Origin: an uncultured Pseudomonadota bacterium
GTDB lineage: Bacteria > Pseudomonadota > Gammaproteobacteria > Burkholderiales > SG8-39
Direction of reading: 5' to 3'
DNA: 64,000 bases
NCBI GenBank assembly: GCA_903909415.1
Contig: CAIVVS010000316.1
Span: 1 to 64,000 of the forward strand
A program made the position numbers and the translations under genes. Below, piece by piece: positions 17,648 through 26,649 of the stretch; the stretch's first letter is position 1, and every line of letters begins with the position of its first letter. A model generated the notes under the pieces. That model was not told the DNA's origin, ran no database searches, and saw nothing but the letters and a program-made list of their open reading frames with translations.

Positions 17648-19972
17648 ATGAACGCCAAGGAAGGATTCGTCTCCGGCTACGTCGGCGCGCCGGTGGAGCG
17701 CATCGAAGACCTGCGCCTGCTGCGCGGCGAGGGCAAGTACACCGACGACTACCACCTGCACGGCATGCTGCATGCCGCCATCGTGCGCAGCGGCGTGGCG
17801 CACGGGCTATTGCGCGGCGTGGACGGTACGGCCGCGCTGAAGCTGCCGGGCGTGCGCGCGGTGTACTCGGGCGCCGACGTGGCGGCGGCGCTCGGCGCGG
17901 TGCCGCGCATCCCGATGCGCCTCGCGCCCCTGCCCGAGCTGGTCCCCTTCGAGCAGCCGGTGCTGGCCGACGGCCGCGTGCGCTACGTGGGCGAGCCGGT
18001 GGCCGTCGTGCTGGCCGACACCGCGGCGCTGGCCGAGGATGCGCTGGATGCGGTGGTGGTGGACATCGAACCGCTGCCGGCGGTGACCGAGCGCGACGAC
18101 GCGGACGCGGCGGGCGTGTTCCTGTTCGACCCCGCGGTCCGGTCCAACACCGCCTTCACCTTCATGGGCATCAGTGGCGACGCCGATGCCGCCTTCGCGG
18201 ACGCGCCCTATGTGCGCAAGGAGCGCTTCGAGGTCCAGCGCTACACCGCGATGACCATGGAAATGCGCGGCTTCCTCGCCGAGTGGGACGCGAAAGCCGG
18301 CCTGCTGCGCGTGCACGGTTCGTGCAAGGTCGCGTTCGACAACCGCCGCATGCTGGCGAAGATGCTGCAGGTGGACGAGCACGCCATCGACATGGTCGAG
18401 ACCGACGTTGGCGGCTCCTTCGGCATGCGCGGCGAGTTCTATCCCGAGGATTTCCTGATCCCGTTCGCCGCGCGCCAGTGCGGCCGGCCGGTGAAATGGG
18501 CCGAGGACCGGCGCGAGCACATGCTCACCGCCAACCACGCGCGCGACACCGGCTGCGAGCTGGAGATCGCCTGCACCCGCGACGGCCGCATCCTCGCGAT
18601 GCGCGGCGTGGCGCACACCGACATCGGCGCCTACATCCGCACCAACGGTTCCATGGCCTCGCGCAACGTGGCGCAGGTCTCGGTCGGCCCGTACCGCATC
18701 CCGCACGTGAAGTATGCGGTGTCCATGGTCGTCACCAACAAGACGCCGGTGGGCACCTACCGCGGCCCGGGGCGCTTCGAGACCGATTTCTTCCGCGAGC
18801 GCCTGCTCGACCTGGCCGCGGCCGACCTCGGCATCGACCGCGTCGAGTTCCGCCGCCGCAACCTGGTGCCGCCCGAGGGCATCCCGCACAAGCTGGTGAC
18901 CCTGGTCCCGGGTGGCGACACGCTCACCGACAGCGGCGACTACCGCATCACGCTGGACCGCTGCCTGGACGTGTTCGGCTGGGACGAGAAGGTGAAGCTC
19001 AACGGCAAGCTGGTCGACGGGCGCCACCACGGCGTCGCGGTCGGCTGCTACCTGGAAGGCGGCGGCATCGGGCCGAGCGAGCACGCGCGCATGGTGATGG
19101 AGGCGGATGGTCGCATCGCTGTCTACGTCGGGTCCTCGGGCAACGGGCAGGGCCTGGAGACCATCATGGCGCAGATCGCGGCGGACGGCCTGGGCGTGCC
19201 GATCACGCGCATCCGCGGGGTGTTCCACGGGTCCACCGCCGGCACGCTCAACGGCTTCGGCGCCTACAGCTCGCGCAGCACGGTAATGGGAGGCTCAGCG
19301 GTGGTGAACGCCGCCAACGCGCTGTCGCTCGCGCTCAAGCAGGCCGCGGCGAAACACCTCGGCTGCGCCATCGACGATGTCCTGGTGGACAAGGCCGACC
19401 CGCAGGCCGAGCGCTATTCGCGCGCGGGCGGCGGCGCGTCCGTCTCGCTGCTGAAGCTGGTCGAGGCCGGGCCCATCAGCGTGGACGGCGTGTTCCATTG
19501 CGACAAGCGCACCTACAGCTACGGCGCCCATGCGACCCATGTCGCGGTGGACGTGCGCACTGGCCATGTCCAGGTGCTGGACTATGTCGCGGTCGAGGAC
19601 GTGGGCCGCATCGTCAACCCGCTGACCCTGCACGGGCAGACCATAGGCGCGGTGGTGCAGGGCCTGGGCGGCGTGTTCCTCGAGCACCTGCAGTACGACG
19701 AGCACGGGCAGATGCTCACCGGCACGCTGGCGGACTACCTGCTGCCGACCGCCAGCGACTTCCCGGTGATCCGCGGCGAGGCGATGGAGCTGTTCCCGTC
19801 GCCGCACAACCCGCTGGGCGTGAAGGGCGCGGGCGAGGGCGGGATCATCTCCGTGGGCGGGGTGGTGGCCAACGCGATCGCCGCCGCCCTGCAGTCCTAC
19901 GGGGTCAAGCCCAACCGCATGCCGCTGTCACCGCCGCGCATCTGGGAGATGCTGAACCCGGGGTCGGCCTAG
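17648..19972 (+). CDS. Molybdenum hydroxylase large subunit (xanthine dehydrogenase / CoxL-like family)
   Basis: Molybdopterin-binding catalytic subunit, 774 residues, predicted to hydroxylate an aldehyde, N-heterocycle or related substrate. The N-terminal domain begins with GAPVERIEDLRLLRGEGKYTD; the Mo domain has VETDVGGSFGMRGEFYPED, TYRGPGRFETDFFRERL and, near the C-terminus, VKGAGEGGIISVGG with the catalytic Glu. The CO dehydrogenase active-site loop (AYxCSFR) is absent, so true CoxL is excluded. The FAD (CoxM) and 2Fe-2S (CoxS) subunit genes that normally accompany it are missing from both sides. A Bug receptor gene precedes it by 31 bases. Confidence 0.9.
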   Translation: MNAKEGFVSGYVGAPVERIEDLRLLRGEGKYTDDYHLHGMLHAAIVRSGVAHGLLRGVDGTAALKLPGVRAVYSGADVAAALGAVPRIPMRLAPLPELVPFEQPVLADGRVRYVGEPVAVVLADTAALAEDALDAVVVDIEPLPAVTERDDADAAGVFLFDPAVRSNTAFTFMGISGDADAAFADAPYVRKERFEVQRYTAMTMEMRGFLAEWDAKAGLLRVHGSCKVAFDNRRMLAKMLQVDEHAIDMVETDVGGSFGMRGEFYPEDFLIPFAARQCGRPVKWAEDRREHMLTANHARDTGCELEIACTRDGRILAMRGVAHTDIGAYIRTNGSMASRNVAQVSVGPYRIPHVKYAVSMVVTNKTPVGTYRGPGRFETDFFRERLLDLAAADLGIDRVEFRRRNLVPPEGIPHKLVTLVPGGDTLTDSGDYRITLDRCLDVFGWDEKVKLNGKLVDGRHHGVAVGCYLEGGGIGPSEHARMVMEADGRIAVYVGSSGNGQGLETIMAQIAADGLGVPITRIRGVFHGSTAGTLNGFGAYSSRSTVMGGSAVVNAANALSLALKQAAAKHLGCAIDDVLVDKADPQAERYSRAGGGASVSLLKLVEAGPISVDGVFHCDKRTYSYGAHATHVAVDVRTGHVQVLDYVAVEDVGRIVNPLTLHGQTIGAVVQGLGGVFLEHLQYDEHGQMLTGTLADYLLPTASDFPVIRGEAMELFPSPHNPLGVKGAGEGGIISVGGVVANAIAAALQSYGVKPNRMPLSPPRIWEMLNPGSA

Positions 19973-20035
19973 CAGCCCGGGAAGGGCCCCTCGCGGGCGC
20001 CGGCCCGGTTGCGGACCGGCCCTCGGACCTGCCCT

Positions 20036-21606
20036 TCAGGGCGCCGGATACTTCTGGAACAGTTTCGCGAAGGTCCCGGTCGCCCGCTGCAGGGTTTCGC
20101 CCGCCGCCGTGCCGTAGGCGGCGTTGGTCGTCTCGGCCACGTTCTGGGACTTGCTGCGGTTCGCGCCGCCGGCGTTGGCCAGGCCCATGGCGTTGCCCAG
20201 TGCATTGAACACCCCGACCGTCGCCCTGTTGTCGGTGGCGGCGACTTCCCGCAATGAGCCGAACGCCTGGCTGCCCACCACCGGCGCGGCCATGTTCACG
20301 CCGCCCTCGTCGCCCTTCATGATGATGCCGTTGCGGAACTCGTCGGAGCGCATGTAGGCCGTCGAGAAGCCCTCCACGCGCATCGACAGCGTGGCGCCGG
20401 TCTCGGCGGAGCGCGCGGTCAGGCCCGAGCGGTTGCCGCGGAGCTCATCTGCGCGTAGTTCAGCACCAGCAGCGGCGCGACTGTGATCGCGTTCCACTTC
20501 TGCGCATGCTCGGCGAGCAGCCGGTAGTTCTTCTGGTCGAACAGGCCGCGGTCGGTCCAGCCGTGGTCGGCGTGGCTGAACCACAGCGGCATGCCCGTCG
20601 GCGCGAAGGCCACGCCCGATTGCGCGCCGTTTTCCTTCACGTAGGGCTTGCCGGGCGCGGCGGCGGCGGTGTCCACGCCGGCCAGGAACTCCTTCAATTG
20701 CTCCTGCGGCACGACCTCGCGGCCGGCCAGCTTCAGTTGCACCAGGAGGTCCGCGTATGCCCGGTCGGTCAGCGCCTGCATGGTGGCGTGGTCCACGCCG
20801 GTGAGCGTGACGTGCAGGCTGGAACTCGCGCCGCTGGTGTCACGACCGGGCAGGTAGCTGCCGCGCACCGTGGCAGTCGTGGTGTTGTCGGTGATGAACA
20901 CCACGCGAAAGCCCGCCACCGCGACGCGCCTGGTGGCTGGCAGCACCTCGGTCACGTTCTTGCCGAAGGTGCCGCCCATCTTGCCCTTGAAGTGCGCGTC
21001 CGGATCGACCTCGGGCAGGGTGGTCGGCGCGGCGGCGAGCGGCGCGGTCACCTGGCTGCGTGGCGCACCATCGGGCGTTCCCGGCGTCGCACCCGGCGCT
21101 GGCGCCGTCGCGGGCACGGCGGCCGGCGCGGCGCCCGCAGGCGGGTTGTAGGACAGGTCGGATGCCTTGCATCCCCGGGCGAGGAACAGGCCGGTGACGT
21201 GCTCCTTGCGCGCCAGCGCCTGGCGCGACCGCTCAGCCGCCTGCTGCGCGGTCTGCTGGCCGCTTTGCGTGGCCACGCCCGCGGCGGTCTGCGCCGCGGC
21301 CTGGCCGAACAGCGCGCCGGCCATGCCGCCGAACGCCCCGAACAAGCCCGTGCGTCCGGCCACTTCCGCCGCGACGCTCCCGGCCTGACCCGCCACCGCC
21401 GTATTGCTGCCGGAGTCCGCGGCAGCCTTGGAGTCGGCGATGGCCTTGTCCATCGCCACGGTCTCGGCGTGCATCTGCGCGCAGTTCATCTCGTTGTCGG
21501 TGATCTTGATCCGCTCGATCGGCGCAGGCTGCTGCGCGTGCAGGGGCGCGGCCAGGGCCAGGAAAACGGCCAGGCATGTCGGACGGACGGCGGGAAGCGT
21601 GGTCAT
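20036..21606 (-). pseudogene. Secreted protein of unknown function, interrupted by a frameshift
   Basis: Two overlapping reading frames join into one protein of about 520 residues. The first runs from ATG 21606 to a stop at 20419 and opens with a Sec signal peptide (PTCLAVFLALAAPLHAQQ). It has a small-residue membrane-like stretch near residues 65-95 (GLFGAFGGMAGALFGQ) and a Pro/Ala-rich linker. Near 20440 the frame changes: after LNYAQMSS the sense continues in another frame as GNRSGLTARSAETGATLSMR and ends at 20036 with FAKLFQKYPAP. One missing base explains it. I do not recognise a family. The start codon overlaps that of the divergent gene. Confidence 0.6.
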
Positions 21607-22807
21607 GTTGGCGCTTATTTCCGGTGGCACCATCACTCGCCGGGCCCCGGTCCCGGCCGGCCCGGTCGCGCTGCTGGTGGCCACGCGCAAGGGCGCATTC
21701 ATCCTCAAATCCGATCCTGCGCGGCGCGCGTGGAAGACCACCGGCCCGCATTTCTTCGGCCACATCGTCCACCACATGGTGCTGGATCCGCGTGACGGCA
21801 GGACCCTTCTGGTCGCGGCGCGCACCGGCCACCTCGGACCCACGGTGTTCCGTTCCACCGACTTCGGCCGCAACTGGAAGGAGGCCGCGCGTCCACCCGC
21901 GTTCGCGAAGGCGGCCCAGGATGAAAAGGGCGCCAAGGGCCGCGTGGTGGACCACGTGTTCTGGCTCACGCCCGGGCACGCCTCCGAACCCGGCACCTGG
22001 TATGCCGGCAGCTCGCCGCAGGGGCTGTTCCGCAGCACCGACGGTGGCCTGACCTGGTCGCCGATGGCCGGCTTCAACGACCACCCGATGCTAGGCAAGT
22101 GGACCGGCGACGAGCAGGACGGCACGCCCGACGGTCCCAAGCTGCATTCCATCAACGTCGACCCGTCCGACGCTGGGCACCTGTACCTCGGCATGAGCAG
22201 CGGCGGCGTGTTCGAGAGCCCGGATGCGGGCGAGAGCTGGACGCCGCTGAACCTGGGCTGCGCGGCCGACTTCATCCCCTTCCCCGACCCGGAGTACGGC
22301 CACGACCCGCATTGCGTGCGCGTGCACCCGATCGCGCCGGACATCCTCTACCAGCAGAACCACTGCGGCATCTATCGCATGCAGCGCAGCGGCGCCGGGA
22401 GCAAGGACCGCTGGCAGCGCATCGGCGTGAACATGCCGAAGAAGGTGGGCGACATCGGCTTTCCGCTGGTGCTGCATCCGCGCAACCCGGCGATGCTGTG
22501 GGTGTTTCCCATGGACGGCACCAGCGTGTGGCCGCGCACCAGCCCGGGCGGCAAGCCGGCCGCCTACGTGACACGCAATGCCGGCAGGACCTGGCAGCGC
22601 CAGGACGCCGGGCTGCCGCGCGAGCAGGGCTGGTTCACGGTCAAGCGCCAGGCCATGTGCGCGGACGCGCACGACCTGGTGGGCGTGTACTTCGGCACCT
22701 CCGGTGGCGAGGTCTGGGCCAGCCGCGACGAAGGCGCAAAGTGGGCCTGCATCGCACGCCACCTGCCGCACATCTACGCGATCGAGGCGGTCGAGTTGCG
22801 GCAATGA
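21605..22807 (+). CDS. Asp-box (BNR) beta-propeller protein, sialidase/VPS10-like
   Basis: About 400 residues forming a predicted beta-propeller without a signal peptide. Five Asp-box motifs (SxDxGxxW type) are visible: STDFGRNW, STDGGLTW, SPDAGESW, TRNAGRTW (first position changed) and SRDEGAKW. The N-terminal VALLVATRKGAFIL and HSINVDPSDAGHLYLGMSSG blocks resemble WD40/YVTN/BNR-like proteins often misannotated as exo-sialidase or glycosyl hydrolase; I see no sialidase Arg triad and do not infer that activity. Its ATG shares two bases with the divergent ATG at 21606. It ends seven bases before a MoaD/ThiS-like gene, suggesting a functional pair. Confidence 0.85.
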   Translation: MLALISGGTITRRAPVPAGPVALLVATRKGAFILKSDPARRAWKTTGPHFFGHIVHHMVLDPRDGRTLLVAARTGHLGPTVFRSTDFGRNWKEAARPPAFAKAAQDEKGAKGRVVDHVFWLTPGHASEPGTWYAGSSPQGLFRSTDGGLTWSPMAGFNDHPMLGKWTGDEQDGTPDGPKLHSINVDPSDAGHLYLGMSSGGVFESPDAGESWTPLNLGCAADFIPFPDPEYGHDPHCVRVHPIAPDILYQQNHCGIYRMQRSGAGSKDRWQRIGVNMPKKVGDIGFPLVLHPRNPAMLWVFPMDGTSVWPRTSPGGKPAAYVTRNAGRTWQRQDAGLPREQGWFTVKRQAMCADAHDLVGVYFGTSGGEVWASRDEGAKWACIARHLPHIYAIEAVELRQ

Positions 22808-22814
22808 GGCGGCG

Positions 22815-23075
22815 ATGAAGGTGCTGATCCCCACGCCGCTGCGGTCCTATGTCGGCGGCGCGAGCGAGGCACAGGCCCAGGGCGCCACGCTGGCCGCGCT
22901 GCTGGCCGACCTGGACCGGCGCCATCCGGGCATCCGTTTCCGCATGGTGGACGAGCAGGACGGCATACGCCGCCACATCCGCGTGTTCGTCAACGGCGGG
23001 CAGGCACGTTCGCTGGACGCGCCACTCAGGCCGACCGATGAAGTGGTGATCCTGCAGGCACTCAGCGGTGGTTGA
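22815..23075 (+). CDS. MoaD/ThiS-family ubiquitin-like protein
   Basis: Beta-grasp protein of 86 residues ending in the Gly-Gly needed for activation by adenylation (ILQALSGG). It begins MKVLIPTPLRSYVGGASEAQ and contains the ThiS/MoaD-like RFRMVDEQDGIRRHIRVFVN and PTDEVVILQAL blocks. Members carry sulfur for molybdopterin, thiamine, cysteine or other thio-compounds, or conjugate to proteins. No moaE, thiG, E1-like moeB or cysM homologue is nearby, so it is not assigned to molybdopterin synthesis. Spacing of seven bases from the propeller gene implies co-translation and a shared role. Confidence 0.86.
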   Translation: MKVLIPTPLRSYVGGASEAQAQGATLAALLADLDRRHPGIRFRMVDEQDGIRRHIRVFVNGGQARSLDAPLRPTDEVVILQALSGG

Positions 23076-23159
23076 TCCCGCAATGCGCAAGGAAGCCGGC
23101 GCGTGATGATTTAAACTGCGCCATAGCACCATCCCTCCGCCGCACCCCGATAGCCGACC

Positions 23160-24584
23160 ATGACTCCCGCCTCCCGCGACCTGGACGAAGACGTCCCGCG
23201 TTACTACGATTCGCTCGACTTCAAGGCGCTGTGGCGCGAGTTCCCGCCGGCGCCGGAGTACTTCCGCGGCACCTATGTCGCCTCGCCCGAGGAATTGCGC
23301 GCGGCCAAGGACGAGCGCTTCCGCTGGCAGGTGGCGCGCTGCTGGCAGATCCCGTTCTACCAGCGCCACTGGGGCGCGGCCGGGCTCAAGCCCGGCGACA
23401 TACGCGGCCTGGCGGACCTGGAAAAGATCCCGGTGTTCGACGTGCACGACCTGCGCAAGAGCATCGAGCGCTGCCCGCCGTTCGGCGATTTCGTCGGGAT
23501 CGACTTCGACAACGACGCGGCGATCCCCATGGTGCTGCAGACCAGCGGCGGCACCACCGGGCTGCCGCGGCCGATGATCTTCGCGCCGCGCGACCGCGAG
23601 GTGATGAACATCATCACCGGGCGCCGGCTGTACATGCAGGGCGTGCGCCCCTACGACCGGCTGCAGGTGGTGCTGTCCCTGGGCCTGGCCAACGGCGGCT
23701 TCCTCGCGCGCGAGGGCATCTGGAAGTACACCGGCGCGATTCCGGTGATGACCGGGTCCGGCGCGCAGACGCCGACACGCCGCCAGCTGGAGATCATGGG
23801 CGCCTGGAAGACCAATTTCCTGGTGGGTTTCCCCGCCTACCTGCGCCACATGGCGGTGGTGGCGCGCGAGGAACTGGGCATCGACCCGAAGACCTACGGC
23901 ATGAAGGGCCTGATCGTCCACCTCGGCACCGACAACCGCGAGGCGCTGCAGGACCTGTGGGGCGCACCCTGCTACGACACCTACGGTACCAATGAATTCG
24001 GCTCGATCGCGGCCGAGTGTTCCGAACAGTCCGGCCTGCACGTGTTCGAGGACGCCTTCGAGCTGGAAGTGCGCGACCAGGACACCATGACTCCCAAGGG
24101 CCCGGGCGAGCGCGGCGTCGTGGTGCTGACCAGCCTGTTCAAGTATGCCGCGCCCATGATCCGCTTCAACACCAATGACGTGTCCGCCTGGGTGCCCGGA
24201 ACGTGCGCCTGCGGCAGCACGCACCCGCGCATCGGCGGCATCTACGGGCGCGCCGACAACATGGTGAAGCTGCGCGGCACCAACGTGTTCCCGGAAGCGG
24301 TGGGCGCGCTGGTGTCGGAGAACCGCGCCACCAATGGCGAGTACTGCTGCGTGGTCGAGCGGGTGGATGACGACGGCCGCGACGAGATGACGGTGCACGT
24401 GGAGGCGGCCGACGCCTCGGTGGACGCCAAGGCGCTGGCGGCGGCGCTGGCCGGACGCATCAAGGAGGCGCTGGGCGTGAAGATGGCGGTGGTGGTCGCC
24501 GCGCGCGGTGAACTCGCGGCGATGACCGGCCTGAACGCCACTTCCAAGGTCAAGCGCCTGATCGACAAGCGCCCTCGACACTGA
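23160..24584 (+). CDS. PaaK-like aryl/phenylacetate-CoA ligase
   Basis: AMP-forming acyl-CoA ligase of the phenylacetate-CoA ligase group, 474 residues. The ATP/phosphate loop is QTSGGTTGLPRPM (from about residue 127). Further blocks are APCYDTYGTNEFGSIAAECS, VVLTSLFKYAAPMIRFNTND, a Cys-rich CACGSTHPRIGGIYGRADNM and the C-terminal KLRGTNVFPEAV, all matching PaaK. It probably activates an aromatic or related carboxylic acid to its CoA thioester. It lacks neighbouring paaABC genes, so phenylacetate itself is not implied. It heads a plus-strand run with an amidohydrolase, a Bug receptor and a Rieske dioxygenase. Confidence 0.9.
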   Translation: MTPASRDLDEDVPRYYDSLDFKALWREFPPAPEYFRGTYVASPEELRAAKDERFRWQVARCWQIPFYQRHWGAAGLKPGDIRGLADLEKIPVFDVHDLRKSIERCPPFGDFVGIDFDNDAAIPMVLQTSGGTTGLPRPMIFAPRDREVMNIITGRRLYMQGVRPYDRLQVVLSLGLANGGFLAREGIWKYTGAIPVMTGSGAQTPTRRQLEIMGAWKTNFLVGFPAYLRHMAVVAREELGIDPKTYGMKGLIVHLGTDNREALQDLWGAPCYDTYGTNEFGSIAAECSEQSGLHVFEDAFELEVRDQDTMTPKGPGERGVVVLTSLFKYAAPMIRFNTNDVSAWVPGTCACGSTHPRIGGIYGRADNMVKLRGTNVFPEAVGALVSENRATNGEYCCVVERVDDDGRDEMTVHVEAADASVDAKALAAALAGRIKEALGVKMAVVVAARGELAAMTGLNATSKVKRLIDKRPRH

Positions 24585-24618
24585 GCATCCGCAACTGATT
24601 GCAGGAAACAAGCAAGCC

Positions 24619-25476
24619 ATGAAATTCTTCGACTGCCATTCCCACTGGGCCACCGACCGTGGCTATCTGTTCCGCACCCAGGCCGAGCGTGACCAGCAGG
24701 CCAAGGTGTGGCGCACGCCGGCGCAGGTGTTCGGCGACGACGAACAGGCCGACTACTTCCGCAAGAACGACGTGCGCACCATCCTCGACATCTCCTGGAT
24801 CAAGGACCTGTCCATCGAGGAGATGCGCGGGTACCACGACTACATCTTCGACGTGCAGTCGCGCCACCGGGACGTGATGTTCGGCCAGTGGCTGCAGTTC
24901 CGTCCGCAGATGGGCAAGCAGGCGATAGACGAGTTCCACCGTTGCCTCGCCAAGCAGGCCGGCTTCGTCGGCCTGTGCGTCAACGGCCAGGTCACCGGCG
25001 TGCCGGCGAGCGACCCGATGTGGAAGCCGTTCTACGAGGCGTCCATCGACGCGAGCACGCCGGTGATGATCCTCACCGGCCTCACCGGCATCGGCCAGGG
25101 CCTGCCCGGCGGCAAGGGCATCCTGCTGGATGACGGGCACCCGCGCCACATCGACTTCGTCGCCGCCCGCAACCCGGACCTGCGCATCCTGGCCGCGCGC
25201 CCCGGCTACCCGTGGCAGGACGAGATGATCGCGATCCTGCTGCACAAGCCCAACGTGTCCTACGAGCTGCATGGCTGGGGCCCCAAGCAGTTCGCGCCGC
25301 AGCTGAAGAAGGAAATCGGCCGCCGCCTGCAGGACCGCATCATGTTCGGCTGCGACTTCCCGGTGCTGCGCTACGAGAAGGTGCTGGCCGACTGGCAGGC
25401 GGAGGGCTACACGCAGGAGGTGCTGGACAAGGTCTTGCGCACCAACGCCGAGCGCTATTTCGGCGTGACGGCCTGA
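24619..25476 (+). CDS. Amidohydrolase family (amidohydrolase-2 / ACMSD-like) protein
   Basis: Metal-dependent TIM-barrel hydrolase or decarboxylase of 285 residues. MKFFDCHSHWATDRGY carries the first HxH pair and IMFGCDFPVLRYEKV the C-terminal metal Asp. The stretch normally holding the third metal His (HxGxPW) reads AARPGYPWQDEMI, with Arg in its place. Relatives act on carboxylated aromatics or lactones; the exact reaction cannot be given. It follows the CoA ligase by 34 bases and precedes a Bug receptor by 55, and is probably in the same operon. Confidence 0.85.
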   Translation: MKFFDCHSHWATDRGYLFRTQAERDQQAKVWRTPAQVFGDDEQADYFRKNDVRTILDISWIKDLSIEEMRGYHDYIFDVQSRHRDVMFGQWLQFRPQMGKQAIDEFHRCLAKQAGFVGLCVNGQVTGVPASDPMWKPFYEASIDASTPVMILTGLTGIGQGLPGGKGILLDDGHPRHIDFVAARNPDLRILAARPGYPWQDEMIAILLHKPNVSYELHGWGPKQFAPQLKKEIGRRLQDRIMFGCDFPVLRYEKVLADWQAEGYTQEVLDKVLRTNAERYFGVTA

Positions 25477-25531
25477 ACCGGACACCGACCACCGCGGCGC
25501 ACAGCCGCATCGCTTTCCTGAGGAGGAAACC

Positions 25532-26518
25532 ATGATCCGCAAGAGATCGCTCGCCACATCACTGGCCGCCGGCTTCGTCGCGGCCGCGGCCCTGTTCAGC
25601 CCGGCCCCCGCGCACGCCCAGGCGTGGCCGACCAAGCCGGTGCGCTATGTCGTACCGTTCCCGCCCGCCGGCGCCACCGATGCGATCGCGCGCATGCTGG
25701 CCACCGAGTTCAGCAAGGCCTGGGGGCAGTCGGTGGTGGTGGACAACCGCGCCGGCGCCACCGGCGCGGTCGGCCTGGAGGCGGTGGCCAAGTCCGCGCC
25801 GGATGGCTACACCATCCTGATGGGCACGGCGACCACGCACGCGGTCTCGCCTGCCGTGACCGCCAAGCTGCCCTACGACACGCTGCGCGACTTCGCGCCG
25901 GCCACCCTGGTCGCCACCTTTCCCAACATGCTGGTGGTCCACCCCTCGGTGCCGGCGAAGACCGTGCCGGAGCTGATTGCCTACCTCAAGGCGAACGCCG
26001 GCAAGCTGACCTTTGCCAGTTCGGGCACCGGGGGTTCGGTGCACCTGGCGGGCGAGCTGTTCAAGATCATGACCGGCACCAGCATGCTGCACGTTCCCTA
26101 CAAGGGCAGCGGCCCGGCGCTGAACGACCTGCTCGCCGGGCACGTGAACCTGGCGTTCGACAACATGGTGACGGTATTCCCGCACGTGCAGGCCGGCCGC
26201 CTGCGCGCGCTGGGCGTGGCCGGGCTGGAGCGCTCGCCGTCCGCGCCGGACGTGCCCGCGATCGCCGAGACCGTGCCCGGCTTCGAGGCCAACAGCTGGG
26301 TCGGCACCTTCGCCCCGGCCAACACGCCGGCGGAGATCGTGCGCCGCATCTCGGCGGATTTCGCCCGCATCGCGCAGGGCAACGAGTTCCGCCAGCGCCT
26401 GGTCGCGCTGGGCGCGGTCGCCGCGCCGACCTCACCGGAAGCCTTCGGCGAGTTCGTGCGCAAGGACAACGAGCGCTGGCGCCAGGTGGTGAAGGCGGCG
26501 AACATCAAGGTGGAGTGA
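25532..26518 (+). CDS. Bug/TctC-family periplasmic solute receptor
   Basis: Tripartite tricarboxylate transporter receptor, 328 residues, with a Sec signal peptide (about residues 1-31, ending FSPAPAHAQA). Family blocks: WPTKPVRYVVPFPPAGATDA, VDNRAGATGAVGLEAV, KSAPDGYTILMG, HVPYKGSGPALNDLLAGHVN. GAGGAGG precedes the ATG. Located between the amidohydrolase and the Rieske oxygenase genes, it probably delivers the pathway substrate to an unlinked transporter; the ligand is unknown. Confidence 0.92.
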   Translation: MIRKRSLATSLAAGFVAAAALFSPAPAHAQAWPTKPVRYVVPFPPAGATDAIARMLATEFSKAWGQSVVVDNRAGATGAVGLEAVAKSAPDGYTILMGTATTHAVSPAVTAKLPYDTLRDFAPATLVATFPNMLVVHPSVPAKTVPELIAYLKANAGKLTFASSGTGGSVHLAGELFKIMTGTSMLHVPYKGSGPALNDLLAGHVNLAFDNMVTVFPHVQAGRLRALGVAGLERSPSAPDVPAIAETVPGFEANSWVGTFAPANTPAEIVRRISADFARIAQGNEFRQRLVALGAVAAPTSPEAFGEFVRKDNERWRQVVKAANIKVE

Positions 26519-26617
26519 CCCGTCGCGGCTGGCGCGGCGCCTCGCAGGTGCCCCGCCGTTCCCTCCCCGATCCCTCGCAGGTGCCGCGCTGCAGCGTCGC
26601 TGCGGACGCGCCGGGTG

Positions 26618-26623
26618 TATAAA
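26618..26623 (+). promoter_or_regulatory. Possible -10 element before the Rieske dioxygenase operon
   Basis: TATAAA at 26618-26623 stands out in a GC-rich 131-base gap. The position 17 bases upstream (CGTCGC) is a poor -35, so an activator or another sigma factor would be needed. The gap also contains a 16-base near-direct repeat (CCTCGCAGGTGCC core) at about 26540 and 26573, a possible regulator site. Confidence 0.3.
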
Positions 26624-26649
26624 TGCCGCTCCCCGGAGGAGGGCATGCA

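Noticed and set aside
17648..19972. Carbon monoxide dehydrogenase large subunit (CoxL)
   Set aside because: The diagnostic active-site loop (AYxCSFR) is missing and CoxM/CoxS genes are absent, so only the wider family is supported.
21605..22807. Exo-alpha-sialidase
   Set aside because: Only Asp-box repeats are visible; the catalytic Arg triad and Tyr/Glu pair of sialidases were not found.
22815..23075. Molybdopterin synthase small subunit MoaD
   Set aside because: GG ending fits, but no moaE or other moa gene is adjacent; the general MoaD/ThiS family is the safer call.
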